This document shows, one piece after another, positions 5,042 to 7,275 of a stretch of DNA of 7,275 nucleotides. Origin of the DNA: Candidatus Kaiserbacteria bacterium. Its GTDB lineage: Bacteria > Patescibacteriota > Minisyncoccia > Phycocordibacterales > Phycocordibacteraceae. How positions within the stretch are numbered: position 1 is the first letter of the stretch; each line of letters opens with the position of its first letter. The stretch lies in contig JAHFMQ010000002.1 of assembly GCA_023267775.1 (NCBI GenBank), positions 1 through 7,275 on the forward strand, read 5' to 3'. The notes below the pieces were generated by a model. That model ran no database searches, had not been told where the DNA came from, and was given only the letters and a program-made list of their open reading frames with translations. The position numbers and the translations under genes were made by a program.

Positions 5042-6188
5042 ACCAAAAACAATTAAAGAGGATTTTCGAGTGAAAGCAGTTAAGGCTTTTTTCGCTCGTC
5101 TCGGCGACTCCTCAAGCAATGTGCTTGGCGGACTTCGAGAATCACGCTTCTCACTCAAAGATCAAGTGTTTTTTGCAAAGCGCCTCTCATTCCTAATGAA
5201 CGCGGGTATTACCGCAGTTGAAGGTCTCGATATTTTGCGCGAGCAAACGATTTCGAGAGGTCAGGCTCGGGTGCTTGATCAAATACTTACTGATGTCACG
5301 AACGGTCAAACATTGTCAAAAAGTTTTGCGAAATTCCCAAAGGTGTTCAGCGATTTTGCCGTTCACATCATAAAAGTCGGAGAAAGTAGCGGAACGCTTT
5401 CCTCGAATCTTGAATATCTTGCTGACGAACTCAAAAAGAAACAATTGCTCCGTCGCAAGGTAATCAGTGCGTTAGTCTATCCGGTACTCATCACGCTCGC
5501 AACGCTCGGCATCACGGCATTTCTCATGTTGTACCTCTTCCCGAAAATTATGCCTGTCTTCGCCTCTCTCCACGCGACGCTCCCGCTCTCAACCCGCATG
5601 GTTATGTTTCTCAGCGTTTTCTTCCAGCATTGGGGGCTCTTGATCATCGGACTCCTCTTTATTTCGGGAATTATTTTTAGCGTGGCGCTTGGACGCAGCA
5701 CAACGCTCCATATGCTATTCGACCAGCTAATACTCCGCCTTCCAATTATCGGTACTGTTATTCAGTACTATAACGTCGCCAACGTGAGCCGTACTTTAGG
5801 ACTCTTGCTTAAAAGCGGCGTGAAGCTTTCAGAGGCTCTTCCTATTACCGCAGACACCACAAAAAATCTCGTTTTCAAACGAGAATGTCAAAAGCTCGCT
5901 GAGGTGGTCGATCGTGGAGAAAGAGTTTCGACCTACCTCCGCAACAAGCGGCATGTATTTCCAGACATCTTCTCTCACATGATTGGCGTCGGGGAAAAAA
6001 GCGGTACGCTCTCGAACACGCTCGTGTACCTTTCAGAAATGTACGAAAACGAAGTGGAAGACTTCACAAAAAATCTTTCGACACTCATTGAGCCAGCACT
6101 CATGATATTCATGGGGCTTCTCGTAGGTTTTGTCGCCATCTCCATTATTACCCCGATTTATGGCATCACACAAAATCTTCACGGTTAA
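5034..6188 (+). CDS. pilC: Type IV pilus inner-membrane platform protein PilC/GspF
   Basis: A 384-aa polytopic membrane protein with two GspF domains (about 44-170 and 247-375) and membrane helices near 149-169, 199-219 and 354-374, the usual PilC/GspF plan. Each domain repeats the signature pattern: FFAKRLSFLMNAGITAVEGL (46-65) with IKVGESSGTL (113-122), and ANVSRTLGLLLKSGVKLSEA (249-268) with IGVGEKSGTL (317-326). It is the rotor or platform that couples the PilB motor to pilin insertion. The ATG at 5034 was chosen because it lies in the ATGAGTAA overlap with the pilB stop. An upstream in-frame start at 4968 would add 22 residues inside pilB that do not resemble the family. The 3' end overlaps the next gene by 29 nt. 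The N-terminal 40 residues are basic and probably contact PilB. Confidence 0.96.
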   Translation: MSKPKTIKEDFRVKAVKAFFARLGDSSSNVLGGLRESRFSLKDQVFFAKRLSFLMNAGITAVEGLDILREQTISRGQARVLDQILTDVTNGQTLSKSFAKFPKVFSDFAVHIIKVGESSGTLSSNLEYLADELKKKQLLRRKVISALVYPVLITLATLGITAFLMLYLFPKIMPVFASLHATLPLSTRMVMFLSVFFQHWGLLIIGLLFISGIIFSVALGRSTTLHMLFDQLILRLPIIGTVIQYYNVANVSRTLGLLLKSGVKLSEALPITADTTKNLVFKRECQKLAEVVDRGERVSTYLRNKRHVFPDIFSHMIGVGEKSGTLSNTLVYLSEMYENEVEDFTKNLSTLIEPALMIFMGLLVGFVAISIITPIYGITQNLHG

Positions 6189-6645
6189 TCGGGAAAGAGA
6201 GGGCGGATTTACGCTCATCGAACTGCTTGTCGTTATCGGCATCATCGCAGTACTCGCTACCCTTTCTCTTTTCGTGGACCTCAATAGCTTCCGCGGAGAT
6301 GCTTTTCGCTCAGAAGTAACGTCGCTCGGTACTGCGCTTCAAACCGCACGTGCCGACGCGCTCAATAATGTCGATGAAGAAAAACACGGTGTCGCAATCC
6401 ATCCCTCGGGATGCGACGGGTACGTTATTTTCGAGGGAACTAGTTCAACGACTGCAAATCATGCGCTCGATAACTGTGTCAAAGCGTCGTACGGAGTTAA
6501 TTTTTTTCCGAGCTCTCCGACAGAAATTGTCTTCGACCAGTTGAGTGGAAATACCAATTTTGACGGCAACATCACCATCGTTGATCCAAATAGAAATATT
6601 TCCACAACGATCACCATCAACCATGAAGGCGGAATTAGTTGGTAA
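6160..6645 (+). CDS. Minor type IV prepilin, GspH/FimT-like
   Basis: A 161-aa prepilin. A short basic leader (1-16) ends in REREGG, followed by FTLIELLVVIGIIAVLATLS (17-36): the class III signal cut by prepilin peptidase between G16 and F17, with conserved Glu at mature position 5 (E21). The hydrophobic helix forms the pilus core. Beyond it, FRSEVTSLGTALQTARADALN (49-69) and the following GVAI..GYVIFEG strands resemble GspH/FimT minor pseudopilins, which help start or cap pilus assembly. C85 and C106 could form a disulfide. The start ATG at 6160 gives a leader of normal length and overlaps pilC by 29 nt; the TTG at 6130 would lengthen the leader without support. No Shine-Dalgarno sequence is seen. 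The prepilin call is firm, the GspH/FimT subtype is likely. Confidence 0.9.
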   Translation: MASHKIFTVNREREGGFTLIELLVVIGIIAVLATLSLFVDLNSFRGDAFRSEVTSLGTALQTARADALNNVDEEKHGVAIHPSGCDGYVIFEGTSSTTANHALDNCVKASYGVNFFPSSPTEIVFDQLSGNTNFDGNITIVDPNRNISTTITINHEGGISW

Positions 6646-7275
6646 CCAGAAAAAAAGAGGGTTCTCCACTCTCGAACTCATGATCGCCATGGCGATCATG
6701 TCGATCGCACTTGTGGGAGCTATTGGCGCAAACTACGCTGCTCAGTATTGGGTCATCACCTCACAAACCAGTAACGAAGCACTCTACAAAGCGAAAACCA
6801 AACTTGAAGACTTGCGTTCTTTAGTGAAGCAGGATTTTTATCAGGCAACCTCCAGTCCTCTGACACGCTCGGTCGATGCAAGCGACCCTAACGACGCTGC
6901 GTGTATAAGCGGTGGACTCTGCTACTTCACGCAAGCGATCATCACTGATCTTTCCTCATGCTCAAAATATGTCCAGGCACAAGTTTCTTGGCAAGTAAGT
7001 GGCTATGCAACGACGACCACCTCTCTTTTTACAAACCTGACGAATTCAGACGAGGCTATCGCACTTGGTGGGGACTGCATCCTTAATCAACCAACGGGGA
7101 ATTGGAGCACTGCTCCGCAAAGCGTAGGCCAGCTCCCGTACAATCCTGGGAAATTGTTCACCGGCCTCGATGTGCTTCATAAAGTAATCTACGTGACGGC
7201 CTCGACAAGTCCCTATCTTCTTATCTACGGCACACCGAACGCCGTCGGGCAAAATCCAATTCTCGCAGGTTCTAC
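6623..7275 (+). CDS. Second type IV prepilin, PilV/GspI-like N-terminus with long C-terminal region (cut by window edge)
   Basis: The frame is open from the ATG at 6623 to the right edge (217 codons). The leader of 13 residues ends NQKKRG, then FSTLELMIAMAIMSIALVGA (14-33) gives the cleavage site G13/F14, Glu+5 at E18 and the pilus-core helix. After an amphipathic alpha stretch (about 45-72) the protein becomes Ser/Thr-rich with four cysteines (C94, C100, C113, C152). From about residue 178, FTGLDVLHKVIYVTAS and YLLIYGTPNAVGQNPIL resemble one blade of an LVIVD-type beta-propeller repeat, so further blades may follow beyond the window. This would suit an extracellular, tip-located adhesive pilin. 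The gene overlaps the preceding prepilin gene by 23 nt and has no Shine-Dalgarno sequence. The prepilin identity is strong; the propeller reading is tentative. Confidence 0.88.
   Translation, partial: MKAELVGNQKKRGFSTLELMIAMAIMSIALVGAIGANYAAQYWVITSQTSNEALYKAKTKLEDLRSLVKQDFYQATSSPLTRSVDASDPNDAACISGGLCYFTQAIITDLSSCSKYVQAQVSWQVSGYATTTTSLFTNLTNSDEAIALGGDCILNQPTGNWSTAPQSVGQLPYNPGKLFTGLDVLHKVIYVTASTSPYLLIYGTPNAVGQNPILAGS
6679..6700. repeat. Perfect 22-bp palindrome inside the second prepilin gene
   Basis: The 22 bases are their own reverse complement, centred between 6689 and 6690 on CCATGG. They encode the palindromic peptide MIAMAIM in the signal helix. Because the segment is constrained by coding, the palindrome may be accidental. 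Confidence 0.6.

Overview
The window most likely comes from a Candidate Phyla Radiation (Patescibacteria) bacterium, probably Parcubacteria-like. The evidence is indirect: very compact gene packing with 8-29 nt overlaps, an almost complete absence of Shine-Dalgarno sequences, a winged-helix/Cas2-fold protein of a type common in that group, and a Gram-positive-style type IV pilus cluster beside cell-surface glycosyltransferases. TGA ends the Cas2-like gene, so the TGA-to-glycine code of Gracilibacteria/SR1 is unlikely. No rRNA or tRNA gene and no CRISPR array was seen.

Left part (1-2188, minus strand): a three-gene surface-glycan operon read leftwards. A GtrA-family four-helix membrane protein comes first, then a polyprenyl-phosphate-type GT2 glycosyltransferase (8 nt overlap), then a large membrane GT2 synthase of the XagB/cellulose-synthase-like kind (7 nt gap), which runs off the left edge. 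The likely job is to charge a lipid carrier with sugar, move it across the membrane and extend or transfer glycan.

Middle (2189-3249): a 288-nt divergent intergenic region with two separate perfect inverted repeats. One is a 14-bp palindrome interwoven with a candidate sigma70 promoter for the glycan operon. The other is an 11-bp repeat just upstream of the plus-strand Cas2/PaaX-like gene, and it contains an exact DnaA-box consensus. The Cas2-like gene (2477-3058) stands alone without other cas genes and is followed by a 191-nt gap holding a third inverted repeat.

Right part (3250-7275, plus strand): a ribbon-helix-helix antitoxin / RelE-ParE toxin pair, then a tightly overlapping type IV pilus assembly operon. 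It comprises a PilB-type ATPase lacking the usual N-terminal domain, a PilC platform protein, a GspH/FimT-like minor pilin and a second prepilin running off the right edge. The ATPase and platform would polymerise pilins processed by a prepilin peptidase encoded elsewhere. The second prepilin seems to carry an extended extracellular C-terminal region that may start a beta-propeller-like domain, so it could be a pilus-tip adhesin.
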